Positions 36,373-44,149 of a stretch of 64,000 nt of DNA are shown piece by piece. The notes under the pieces were generated by a model. The model did not search any database and was not told where the DNA came from. It saw nothing but the letters and a program-made list of their open reading frames with translations. The stretch spans positions 918,592-982,591 of the forward strand of contig NZ_JACHCZ010000001.1 in assembly GCF_014207255.1 (NCBI RefSeq), written 5' to 3'. The translations under genes were made by a program, and so were the position numbers. Positions within the stretch are counted from its first letter, which is position 1. Every line of letters begins with the position of its first letter. The stretch comes from Pseudomonas sp. JAI120 (GTDB taxonomy: Bacteria > Pseudomonadota > Gammaproteobacteria > Pseudomonadales > Pseudomonadaceae).

Positions 36373-36858
36373 ATGCAGATCGACCCCGCCTACATCCTGT
36401 TTGAGACCGAGCACTGGCTGCTCAACCATCACCTGACGTCGAAGCTGCCGGGTTACCTGATGCTGGGCGCCAAGGCGCCGATTGATTCCCTCGCCGATAT
36501 GCCGGAGGCAGCGTTAGCCGAATTGGGTGGACTGCTGGCAAAAACCCAGCGCGCCATGGAAGCGCAACTCAAGCCCAAGTGGTTGTATATCAGCCGCTAT
36601 GGGCATATGCCGGGGTTCCCGCTGCACTTTCATTTCATCCCGGTGTATGACTGGGTGGAGGAAGCATTCTGGCGGGATGAGCGTTATCGGCGGTTGCAGG
36701 ATTTGGGTTCGCAGGACCTGGCAAAAACGCTCACCGATGGCGCGGAACTGACGCTGTTTGTGTGGCGGGAGTTGGGTGAAAGCCTGATGCCGCCGGTGAT
36801 CAAAGGGCTGTCGGTTGAGCAGGTGATCGGGAGCTTGCGCGCGCATTTGCGTCACTGA
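36373..36858 (+). CDS. HIT-family hydrolase
   Basis: 161 residues. The core GFPLHFHFIPVYDW holds an alternating His pattern like the HxHxHxx signature of histidine-triad nucleotide hydrolases or transferases, though one position is Phe/Pro-shifted. The N-terminal LNHHLTSKLPGYLMLGAK and the helical LAELGGLLAKTQRAMEAQL match the family. The ATG at 36373 begins MQIDPAYILFET; the open frame further upstream lacks support. Substrate unknown, probably a nucleoside phosphoramidate or dinucleotide. Confidence 0.8.
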   Translation: MQIDPAYILFETEHWLLNHHLTSKLPGYLMLGAKAPIDSLADMPEAALAELGGLLAKTQRAMEAQLKPKWLYISRYGHMPGFPLHFHFIPVYDWVEEAFWRDERYRRLQDLGSQDLAKTLTDGAELTLFVWRELGESLMPPVIKGLSVEQVIGSLRAHLRH

Positions 36859-37006
36859 TGGAGATCCCCGGCGGGAGCTGACTTATCGGCACGGGTGGCG
36901 GTGTAGCATCAGGAATCGAAGTGCTTTGTCATGTGTGCATGCGCCGTTACAAGTCTGTCTGGCAGCTTTCCGATGCCTGGATACAGTTCAGAAAAGACTT
37001 CTGGAT

Positions 37007-37837
37007 ATGGCCCCCATGAAACGCAAAGTTCGAATCTTGATCCTGTGCAAAACCTACCCTTCCCCGAGCGCAAAATATGCCGAAACATCCTGCGTTGCGG
37101 GGATGGATGAGGACGGCAATCTCATACGGTTGTATCCCGTACCGTTTCGCTTGGTGACCAGTGATCAGCAGTTTGCCAAGTGGCAATGGATCGAAGCCTC
37201 TATAGAACGCAGCCCGGCGGACCGCAGACCAGAAAGCCATAAGATCGGCGTGGACAGTATTTGTGTGGGCAGGACCCTGCCCGCAGGCGATTGGTACGAA
37301 AGACGAGTATTGCTGGACAGACTGATGGTTTATGAAAATTTTGACGCACTGGAAAAGGCCAGGATTGAGCATAACGTCACGCTAGGCCTGATCAGGCCGG
37401 CACGCATCGCAGCATTACGCATCCAGAAATCAGCCTCTACAGAATGGACCCCAGAGGAAATTGACAAGCTGCAATCGATGCAACGCCAACCCAGCCTGTT
37501 TGAAGAGCAGGAACACGCCAGCATCAAGCGCCTGGAGAAAGTGCCCTTCGACTTTCATTACGTTTATGAGTGTTTGGTCGACGGTGAACTGAAAACCCAT
37601 ATCCACAAAATTGTCGACTGGGAAGCCAGTCAACTCTTCAGAAACGTGTATCGCAAACACGGCGCAAAAGGTTGGGAGGCCCCCTTTCGGCACAAGCTGG
37701 AAACCGATCTACCCGACAAAGACCTCATGCTGTTGATGGGCACGATCCATCGTTTTCCCAAACAGTGGCTGATCGTAAGCTTGATCTATCCGCCTAAGCG
37801 ACAGAACGAAGACGATCAACAAATAGCGTTGTTTTGA
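37007..37837 (+). CDS. Putative dual-OB nucleic-acid-binding protein, tail-to-tail with DUF488
   Basis: 276 residues, no signal or membrane span. The N-terminal ILCKTYPSPSAKYAETSCVAGMDEDGNLIRLYPVPFR resembles the 'dual OB' domain that I recall being associated with DUF488 proteins. A WxxAxxxR-type turn and a charged C-terminus with DLMLLMGTIHRFPKQW follow. Its last 44 nt overlap the end of the DUF488 gene on the other strand. The segment looks more AT-rich than its surroundings, hinting at transfer. The start is uncertain: ATG at 37007 or 37016, neither with a good ribosome site. Confidence 0.65.
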   Translation: MAPMKRKVRILILCKTYPSPSAKYAETSCVAGMDEDGNLIRLYPVPFRLVTSDQQFAKWQWIEASIERSPADRRPESHKIGVDSICVGRTLPAGDWYERRVLLDRLMVYENFDALEKARIEHNVTLGLIRPARIAALRIQKSASTEWTPEEIDKLQSMQRQPSLFEEQEHASIKRLEKVPFDFHYVYECLVDGELKTHIHKIVDWEASQLFRNVYRKHGAKGWEAPFRHKLETDLPDKDLMLLMGTIHRFPKQWLIVSLIYPPKRQNEDDQQIALF

Positions 37838-38270
37838 CCGACAGATGCTGAGCTTCCAGCGACGGCTCCACTTCCTGCGCGGCTTCGGCAATCAAACTGC
37901 GATGGCAAAAACTTGCGTCCGCCTCATAGCAGACCATGCAGACCCGCTGTTCAGCCGCACTGCAAAGCAGCTCGCTCAACACCGTGCCTTGGGTGCGGAT
38001 ATAAGCCCTGAACTCACGCGCATAGGTGGCCCAATTACCGTCTTCCTTGAATTGCCTGCGTATGGGCTTCGGGCAGCCGAGCGGCCGGATGTGCTCATAG
38101 GCGATCCCCTCCGCAGCCAGGCATTGGGCAAAGGCATTTTTGGAGAAGCCTTTTTTTCGCGACAGCGGGTATTCACGCACATCCAGCACCTTGTCGATCC
38201 CAGCCTGCTTGAGTCGCGCGATGAATGCGTCGATAGACAGTCCTTCGTAGCCTGCAGTGTAGAGGTTCAT
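37794..38270 (-). CDS. DUF488 family protein
   Basis: 158 residues. Family marks: LYTAGYEGLSIDAFIARLKQAGIDKVLDVREYPLSRKKGF at the N-terminus and the late VCMVCYEADASFCHRSLIAEA, where Cys and His form the conserved CYE..CHR motif. AGGAG lies 6 nt before the ATG at 38270. DUF488 proteins have no agreed function; a phosphatase/rhodanese-like or nucleic-acid-linked role has been suggested. The 44-nt convergent overlap with the neighbouring gene implies the two have stayed together. Confidence 0.88.
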   Translation of the reverse strand: MNLYTAGYEGLSIDAFIARLKQAGIDKVLDVREYPLSRKKGFSKNAFAQCLAAEGIAYEHIRPLGCPKPIRRQFKEDGNWATYAREFRAYIRTQGTVLSELLCSAAEQRVCMVCYEADASFCHRSLIAEAAQEVEPSLEAQHLSVKTTLFVDRLRSVA

Positions 38271-38420
38271 GCGGAGTCTCCTGGGGCCTCCCGGCGCGAT
38301 CAAAAGGTAAAAAAGCGCCGGGACTATAACATCGCCGGTTATTGACCAGACTTTGAGGGTGACGGGCGGAGCAGATTATTGCGTAACAAGCAAATAGCGC
38401 TTTTTGGCCAGTACACCGTT

Positions 38421-38888
38421 TCAACCAATCTGCTTTTTCATCGGAATGCACGCCAACTGCAACCCCGACGGCGAGTGGTAAATCGCCTGCTCATCCCCCA
38501 CGTAGCCACACGCGCGATAAAAACTCGCGGCATTCAACGTCGCGTCCAGCACCACCTCTTCAATCGCCAGTTCCCGTGCGACCTGCTCAAGGTGATCCAG
38601 CATCGCCTTGCCATGCCCGCGTCCGGTGAATGCGGGCAACACGAACAGCGCGCCGACTTCGTGGTTGGCCGGGTCAAGCATGCCGGTAGCGATCGGCTCA
38701 CCGTTCAGCCAGCCCAGGTAGAACGGTTTTTCCATCAGCGCGCTGTAGCCGTCCTCGGCCTTGCCACGGGTCCAGAGCGCCATGTGTTCGGCGGCGTAGG
38801 CGCCGATGCATTGGCTACGGATGGCTGCGCGGCGGATGTCAAAAGCGGCGTTGGCGTCGGTGGGGGTGGCGCGTTTTATTTCCAGCAT
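38421..38888 (-). CDS. GNAT family N-acetyltransferase
   Basis: 155 residues. The acetyl-CoA-binding motif A is VGALFVLPAFTGRGHGKAMLDHLEQVA (R/Q-x-x-G-x-G/A type), followed by the LDATLNAASFYRACGYV motif B. It begins MLEIKRATPTDANAAFDIR, the standard GNAT start. The substrate is not predictable. It is monocistronic. The 402-nt gap upstream of its start leads into the structured leader of the next gene on the opposite strand. Confidence 0.9.
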   Translation of the reverse strand: MLEIKRATPTDANAAFDIRRAAIRSQCIGAYAAEHMALWTRGKAEDGYSALMEKPFYLGWLNGEPIATGMLDPANHEVGALFVLPAFTGRGHGKAMLDHLEQVARELAIEEVVLDATLNAASFYRACGYVGDEQAIYHSPSGLQLACIPMKKQIG

Positions 38889-39077
38889 GGGGTCCTTCCT
38901 TCATGGGTTTTCATTGCCCGCCGGGGTGAATGAATAACGGAGGTGAGGGCGTTTGCTCCCGCTTTGGCAGTTTAATCTTATCAATCCCTTAGGCCGATGC
39001 AGTCGTTCTGCCAGTCGGTTGCACCTCGGCTGACGGCACTTTATAGTTCGCCCCGTCGCCGGCTTTGGTCAGCGACA

Positions 39078-39293
39078 GGGTTTCGCAGCCCTCACAATTA
39101 TTACCAGTACCGTCAAACCCGACGCAGCCGATTCACGGCTGCCTCTCGTTTTATGGCGGTTGTGCGTGGGAGACCTTCGGGTCTGCCGGGTTCTGGTAAT
39201 AATCCCCGGTCTGCGAACCCGCGCACAGCTGCCACCCCCTTTGTTTCGCAGCAAAACGGTGGCAATTATTCTTTCTTGAGGATTATTACCATG
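39078..39293 (+). promoter_or_regulatory. Structured 5' leader with mutually exclusive pairings, upstream of the DUF6124-type gene
   Basis: The anti-sequence CTGGTAATAAT (39193-39203) and CTGCGAACCC (39211-39220) can pair with upstream ATTATTACCAG (39097-39107) and GGGTTTCGCAG (39078-39088). They can equally pair with downstream ATTATTACCA (39282-39291, reaching the A of the start codon) and GTTTCGCAG (39243-39251). Both alternatives are properly nested. Local hairpins also exist: GCAGCCG/CGGCTGC (39124-39142), AGACC-TTCG-GGTCT (about 39171-39184) and a 12-bp stem 39156-39167 with 39222-39233 (two GU pairs). GAGG at 39278-39281 is the ribosome site. It looks like a translational switch. Confidence 0.6.
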
Positions 39294-39584
39294 ACAACTC
39301 AACACCCGCCCCGCCGCTTCACCCCCATGTCCCAAACCGCAACCGACTACCCCGTGCTGCTGATCGACAGCGACGCCCCACTCAGCGAGCTGCATGCCTG
39401 CGCCAGTGAGCGTCTCAACGCCGCCCTCGCCTATCTGCACCTGATGGCCTGTTCCAACGTGTCCGACTATGCCGAGCACGACATCAACACCGTCGCCAAT
39501 ACCGCCCGGATCATGGTCCAGGATGTGGCGGATGTGTTTACGGTGATCGAGCGGCGAGGGTTTGATTCGCCTGCGGTGAGTTGA
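39291..39584 (+). CDS. Small DUF6124-type protein
   Basis: 97 residues, soluble, beginning MTTQHPPRRFTPMSQTATDYPVLLIDSDAPLSELHA. The helical second half (ASERLNAALAYLHLMACSN...VANTARIMVQDVADVF) is typical of a family of small Pseudomonas proteins that I know as DUF6124, related in look to DUF3077. Function is unknown. The ATG follows GAGG by 9 nt and is embedded in the complementary segment of the structured leader, so its translation may be switched by RNA folding. Confidence 0.8.
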   Translation: MTTQHPPRRFTPMSQTATDYPVLLIDSDAPLSELHACASERLNAALAYLHLMACSNVSDYAEHDINTVANTARIMVQDVADVFTVIERRGFDSPAVS

Positions 39585-39705
39585 TGTGACTTGAGCGGTG
39601 AGGAAGCCCGCTTTGGCGGGCTCCACACTGCCTCTTGACCTCGATGGCCCTGACCAACATGCATCGGAAACAGCACCCACCACCAAGCCTGGCGCGGACA
39701 AAACT

Positions 39706-39792
39706 GTGGGAGGGGGCTTGCCCCCGATAGCGGTGGGTCAGTTATAAATGGGTTAACTGACACGCCGCCATCGGGGGCAAGCCCCCTCCCAC
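39706..39792. repeat. REPIN
   Basis: GTGGGAGGGGGCTTGCCCCC and the inverted GGGGGCAAGCCCCCTCCCAC enclose a spacer with GTCAGTTATAAATGGGTTAACTGAC, itself a near-palindrome. It fills the gap between two genes on the same strand and could end or dampen transcription. Confidence 0.92.
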
Positions 39793-39872
39793 AATTTCGA
39801 TCTGTGTTCTGCGCAGAGTCCCAGCGAGGCCGTTATGATGTGGCCTTTCGCTCAACGCCCCAGGAAACGCCC

Positions 39873-40364
39873 ATGCCCGCCCTCACCTTACGCAACGCCC
39901 TCCCCGCCGACGCTGCCCGTTGCTACGCGATTGAAATCACCGCCTACGAGGGCGACGAAGCCGCGACCCTGGAAAAGATCGCCACCCGCATTGCGCTATA
40001 CCCGCAAGGCTTTTTGATCCTGGAGGCCGAGGGCGAGGTGGTGGGTTTTATCAACGGCGGCTGCGCCCATGAAGTGGTGATGTCGGACGAGGCGTTCAAG
40101 GAACTGGTGGGGCATTCGGCCGAGGCGCCGAATGTGGTGATCATGTCGGTGGTGGTCGACCCGGCGCATCAGGGCAAGGGGTATTCCAAGGTGTTGATGA
40201 CCGAGTTCGTGCAGCGCATGCGCGCGATGGACAAGCGCACGATTCACCTGATGTGCAAGGAACAGCATGTGCCGTTGTACACCCGCATGGGCTACACCTA
40301 TGTGCGCCCTTCACCCTCGGATCATGGCGGCATGGCGTGGCATGAGATGGTGATGACGCTTTAA
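39873..40364 (+). CDS. GNAT family N-acetyltransferase
   Basis: 163 residues starting MPALTLRNALPADAARCYAIE. The motif A stretch VVIMSVVVDPAHQGKGYSKVLMTEFV and the LYTRMGYTYVRPSPSDHGGMAWHEMVM end are like arylalkylamine-type acetyltransferases, which use a similar GMxWHEM ending. AGGAA lies 7 nt before the ATG at 39873. It is followed 18 nt later by another GNAT, so the two are probably one transcription unit. Confidence 0.9.
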   Translation: MPALTLRNALPADAARCYAIEITAYEGDEAATLEKIATRIALYPQGFLILEAEGEVVGFINGGCAHEVVMSDEAFKELVGHSAEAPNVVIMSVVVDPAHQGKGYSKVLMTEFVQRMRAMDKRTIHLMCKEQHVPLYTRMGYTYVRPSPSDHGGMAWHEMVMTL

Positions 40365-40382
40365 CCACCGGAGGGTTTCGCG

Positions 40383-40808
40383 ATGACCGCAGCGCTTATA
40401 GAAATCAGCGACCAACCCAACCCCGACGCCGAGCGCATTCTCGGCAACGGCCTCGCGGCGTTCAACGAAGGTATTGCCGGCTACAACGACCGCCTGCCAC
40501 TGACGGTATTGATCAAAGACCCCGACACCCGGCAGATCGTCGGCGGCATTACCGGCAAAACCACCTTGGGTATGGCCTTTCTCGACCTGTTCCATCTGCC
40601 CGAAACCCTGCGCGGCACGGGCCTCGGCAGCCGGTTGCTGAACGCCTTTGAGCACGAAGCCCGGCGGCGCGGCTGCGCGAACGCGGTGCTCTACACCCTC
40701 AGTTTTCAGGCCCCGGGGTTTTATGAAAAGCATGGTTGGGTGCGGTTCGGGGAGGTCCCTTGTGAACCGGCAGGCAGCAGTCGCGTGTTTCTGTCCAAGC
40801 GGCTGTAA
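40383..40808 (+). CDS. GNAT family N-acetyltransferase
   Basis: 141 residues; GNAT of the compact type with the acetyl-CoA motif LFHLPETLRGTGLGSRLLNAFEHEARRRG and the closing YTLSFQAPGFYEKHGWVRFGEVP. Its N-terminal segment (ILGNGLAAFNEGIAGYNDRLPLTVLIKD) is characteristic of a subgroup annotated only as GNAT. GGAGG sits 8 nt before the ATG. Downstream partner of the GNAT at 39873. Confidence 0.9.
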   Translation: MTAALIEISDQPNPDAERILGNGLAAFNEGIAGYNDRLPLTVLIKDPDTRQIVGGITGKTTLGMAFLDLFHLPETLRGTGLGSRLLNAFEHEARRRGCANAVLYTLSFQAPGFYEKHGWVRFGEVPCEPAGSSRVFLSKRL

Positions 40809-40867
40809 CGTTCCGGGCTTTGCCAGACAGCCGTTTGCAGCCTGGCGTCACGCAGAACAAGCTCCGA

Positions 40868-42073
40868 TTACCAACTCCCCGACGCCCCGCCACCGCCACT
40901 GGAACCACCGCCCCCCGAGGAACTGCTGCTGGAGCTGGAGCAACTGGAACCCGAACCGGAGCCACCGCCCGAACCGGACCCCGAGCCGGAACTGGCAATG
41001 CTCTGCACAAACACGATAAACGCCACAAAGGAGGCCACTGGAATCGCCACGATCCAGCCCTGATACCCGTGCCCCAACAGTGTCCCCGCAGCGACGTAGA
41101 TGGCCATGACTGCCAGCGCACGCAGGAGGAAAAAGCGCGGGCTCTTTTTCCAGGATGCCCTGATGACGAAGAACAACCCGAGGCACAAGCCCAGCACCAA
41201 CGCCGCGCCAAACGGCCACACCAGCCAATGGATATAACTGACCTCCACGAACCGGTTGGCGATCACCACCCCGACGATATAGGCCAACAGCCCTATCACG
41301 CAGTAGAACGCCGTGCGCGCCAGCCACAAGGCGCCGAAGGTGGCGCCGCCGATCAGGAGGGTCAAGGGCAGTACCAGCAGGTACATCGGCCATTCCCGGC
41401 CGCCGGCGAATGCCACCAGCGCCACGGTAACGGCTGCCGTGGCGATCAGCGCCCCCCGCCAGCCCAGCTTGCGCGCCGCGACCAGCACGCCGCCGACGGC
41501 ACCGCACACAAACGCCAGCAACACCGCAAGCGCCTCAAGACTGCCGCCGTGCCCGGCCACTTGCGGCAAGTCACCGCCATCCACCAGGACAACCAGGTCG
41601 TTCACGCCCTGCTCGACACCGCCGGCATAGTCGCCCTGGCGAAACGCCGGGGTGATGTGCTCTTCGATAATCCGATGGGCCAGCAGGTCGGTCACCGTGC
41701 CCTCCAGGCCATAGCCCACCTCGATGCGCACTTTGCGGTCGTCCTTGGCCACCACCAGCAGGATGCCGTCGTTGATGTCCTTGCGTCCCAGTTTCCAGGC
41801 GCGGAATAGTTGGTTGGCGTAGTCCTCGATGCTCGCGCCACCGGTGGTGGGCACCAGCAACACGCCAACCTGCGCGCCTTTGCGCTGTTCGAGGGCGGCG
41901 AGTTGGTCTTTCAGGCGGGTGGTGGTGTCGGCGTCGAGGGTATTGGTGAGGTCGATCACCCGCTGGTCGAGGGCCACGCCGATGGGCGACGTGTCGGCCT
42001 GGGCGGTGATAAACAGGCCGGTGGACATCAATACCAGCAGAATCAAGACGGATTGCCGCAACCACCGCATCAT
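40868..42073 (-). CDS. TPM-domain membrane protein (YgcG family)
   Basis: 401 residues. Signal peptide or first span (SVLILLVLMSTGLFITAQA), then a TPM domain in the periplasm (VIDLTNTLDADTTTRLKDQLAALEQRKGAQVGVLLVPTT...YANQLFRAWKLGRKDINDGILLVVAKDDRKVRIEVGYGLEG). About six further spans follow, then a Ser/Gly-rich tail ending GGGGASGSW, which is the usual YgcG ending. The tail of about 40 residues is simple-sequence and may vary in length. Proposed roles are in membrane-protein or photosystem-like repair, none proven here. Confidence 0.9.
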   Translation of the reverse strand: MMRWLRQSVLILLVLMSTGLFITAQADTSPIGVALDQRVIDLTNTLDADTTTRLKDQLAALEQRKGAQVGVLLVPTTGGASIEDYANQLFRAWKLGRKDINDGILLVVAKDDRKVRIEVGYGLEGTVTDLLAHRIIEEHITPAFRQGDYAGGVEQGVNDLVVLVDGGDLPQVAGHGGSLEALAVLLAFVCGAVGGVLVAARKLGWRGALIATAAVTVALVAFAGGREWPMYLLVLPLTLLIGGATFGALWLARTAFYCVIGLLAYIVGVVIANRFVEVSYIHWLVWPFGAALVLGLCLGLFFVIRASWKKSPRFFLLRALAVMAIYVAAGTLLGHGYQGWIVAIPVASFVAFIVFVQSIASSGSGSGSGGGSGSGSSCSSSSSSSSGGGGSSGGGGASGSW

Positions 42074-42201
42074 GTTTGTTACCTGAAGTTTCTTCCTGAA
42101 GGCGCCGACTTTACCCTATCAGCGCTATAAGGCGTGACCCAAAGCCATCGACTATCTAAACTGCAGCACACCTAGCAATACGCCATAATTTCGAGATCCC
42201 C

Positions 42202-43017
42202 ATGGGCCTACTCCAGCGCAACAACGTCAACGTGATGGGTGACGGGCACTCAACCCTGGTGTTTTCCCATGGTTTTGGCTGCAACCAGGCCATGTGGAAC
42301 TACCTCGCGCCGCAGTTCAAAGAGCGTTTTCGCGTGGTGCTGTATGACCTGACGGGCGCCGGTCTCTCCGACCTCAACGCCTTTGACAAGGCCAAGTACA
42401 GCACGCTGGACGGCTATGCCCGCGACTTGAACGAGATCATCGACGCCTTTGCCGAGGGCCCGGTGATCCTGGTGGGGCACTCGGTCAGTGCGATGATCGG
42501 CACCCTCGCCGACCGCCTGGCCCCCGGCCGTGTCGCCGCCCACGTGATGATCGGCCCCTCGCCTCGCTATATCGATGCCGACGGCTACGTGGGCGGTTTC
42601 AAGCGCGCCGACATCGACGACCTGCTCGACACCCTCGACAGCAACTACCTCGGCTGGTCCAGCGCCATGGCCCCTGTGATCATGGGCGCCCCCGGCCAAC
42701 CGGCGCTGAGCGACGAGTTGACCGAGAGTTTCTGCCGCACCGAGCCGGACATCGCCAAGCAGTTTGCGCGAGTGACCTTTATGTCGGACAACCGCCAGGA
42801 CGTGATCGGCCTGCCCACCCCGGTGCTGATCCTGCAATCGAGTGACGACCTGATCGCCCCGGTGGCCGTGGGTGAATACCTGCACAGCGTGCTGCCCAAC
42901 AGCACCTATTGCCTGGTGGACAACGTCGGCCATTGCCCGCACATGAGCGCGCCGCAGGCCTGCGCGGCGGCCATGGATGCCTTCCTGGTGCCGTGGATGG
43001 CAGCGCGTGCCGGCTGA
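42202..43017 (+). CDS. RsbQ-like alpha/beta hydrolase
   Basis: 271 residues. Catalytic Ser94 lies in GHSVS, with an Asp near 215-216 (SSDDLIAP) and His244 (NVGHCPHM), matching the triad of B. subtilis RsbQ and the plant KAI2/D14 receptors. The N-terminus LLQRNNVNVMGDG and HGFGCNQAMWNYLAP are RsbQ-like. In Bacillus, RsbQ is needed by the PAS-phosphatase RsbP for energy-stress signalling. Here the next gene is a PAS histidine kinase overlapping the stop, so this hydrolase probably makes or alters its ligand. Confidence 0.9.
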   Translation: MGLLQRNNVNVMGDGHSTLVFSHGFGCNQAMWNYLAPQFKERFRVVLYDLTGAGLSDLNAFDKAKYSTLDGYARDLNEIIDAFAEGPVILVGHSVSAMIGTLADRLAPGRVAAHVMIGPSPRYIDADGYVGGFKRADIDDLLDTLDSNYLGWSSAMAPVIMGAPGQPALSDELTESFCRTEPDIAKQFARVTFMSDNRQDVIGLPTPVLILQSSDDLIAPVAVGEYLHSVLPNSTYCLVDNVGHCPHMSAPQACAAAMDAFLVPWMAARAG

Positions 43018-44149
43018 TCTGTTCGACAGCGCCGCCTGCGCCCTGGCCGTCACCACGGAAGATGGCACGATCCAGCAGGCCAACGCGCGCTTCAGCGACT
43101 GGCTGGGGTTCAGCCTCGCCGAGCTGCAAGGCCGGCGCTTCCAGGACCTGCTGAGCATGGGCGGGAAGATCTTCCACCAGACCCACCTGGCGCCGATGCT
43201 GCGCATGCACGGCAGCGTCACCGAGGTAAAGCTGGACCTGCTGCACCGCGATGGGCACAAGCTGACCGTGCTGCTCAACGGCAACAAACGTGAACAGGCC
43301 GGCGTCGTGGTGTACGACCTGGCGCTGTTCGGCACCACCGACCGCGACAAGTACGAGCGCGAGTTGCTCAACGCACGCAACCTGGCCGAAGCGCTGTTGC
43401 AGGAAAAAACCGCCACCGAAGTCGCGCTGCAACAAGCCCAGGCCGAACTGAACGAGGCCTACGCCATCGCCCAGCGTCGCGCCCTGTTTGCCGAGCAGAT
43501 GGTGGCGATTGTCAGCCATGATCTGAAAAACCCGCTCACGGCGATTCGCATGGCCTCGGACTTTCTCAGCCGTGGCGAACGTACGCCCAAGGAGCGCCAA
43601 CTGCTGGGGCATATCGGCCAGTCCTCCGAGCGCGCGCAACGCATGATCGCCGACCTGCTGGACTTTACCCAGGCACGGGTCGGCCAGGGCATCACCATCA
43701 AGGCGGCGCCGCTGGACCTGCATGAGGTGATCCATCGCGCGGTGGACGAACTGCGTGTGGCGTTCCCCAAGGCAACGCTGGTGCATCAAGCACAAGGCAG
43801 TGGCGACGCCTGCCTGGATGCCGATCGCGTGCAGCAGATCATCGGCAACCTGGTGGCCAACAGCGTGGCCTATGGTGACCCGCAACGGCCGATCACCATC
43901 ACCTCGCGCCTGGCTGACAGCGCTTGCGAAGTGGCGGTGCACAACCACGGCACGGCGATTCCGGCAGGTTTGCTGGCCGGGCTGTTCGAGCCCATGACCC
44001 GTGGCACCGACCAAGGAAGCGACGTGCGCAGCGTGGGCCTGGGCCTGTATATCGTGCGGGAGTTGGCCAAGGTGCATGGCGGCGATGTGGCGGTGAGTTC
44101 CTGTGCCACTGCCGGCACCACCTTTACGGTGACGTTTCAGAGCAGGTAG
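43007..44149 (+). CDS. PAS-domain sensor histidine kinase linked to RsbQ
   Basis: About 380 residues, cytoplasmic, no membrane span. A PAS domain (ALAVTTEDGTIQQANARFSDWLGFSLAELQG..., residues about 8-120) is followed by a coiled-coil linker (ATEVALQQAQAELNEAYAIAQRR). A HisKA domain (MVAIVSHDLKNPLTAIRMASDF) and HATPase_c (N box IGNLVANSVAYG, GLGLYIVRELAKVHGG) complete it. The start is uncertain: GTG at 43007 (11-nt overlap) or ATG at 42977. No response regulator gene is adjacent. The PAS domain takes the place of RsbP in Bacillus-type modules. Confidence 0.88.
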   Translation: MPADLFDSAACALAVTTEDGTIQQANARFSDWLGFSLAELQGRRFQDLLSMGGKIFHQTHLAPMLRMHGSVTEVKLDLLHRDGHKLTVLLNGNKREQAGVVVYDLALFGTTDRDKYERELLNARNLAEALLQEKTATEVALQQAQAELNEAYAIAQRRALFAEQMVAIVSHDLKNPLTAIRMASDFLSRGERTPKERQLLGHIGQSSERAQRMIADLLDFTQARVGQGITIKAAPLDLHEVIHRAVDELRVAFPKATLVHQAQGSGDACLDADRVQQIIGNLVANSVAYGDPQRPITITSRLADSACEVAVHNHGTAIPAGLLAGLFEPMTRGTDQGSDVRSVGLGLYIVRELAKVHGGDVAVSSCATAGTTFTVTFQSR

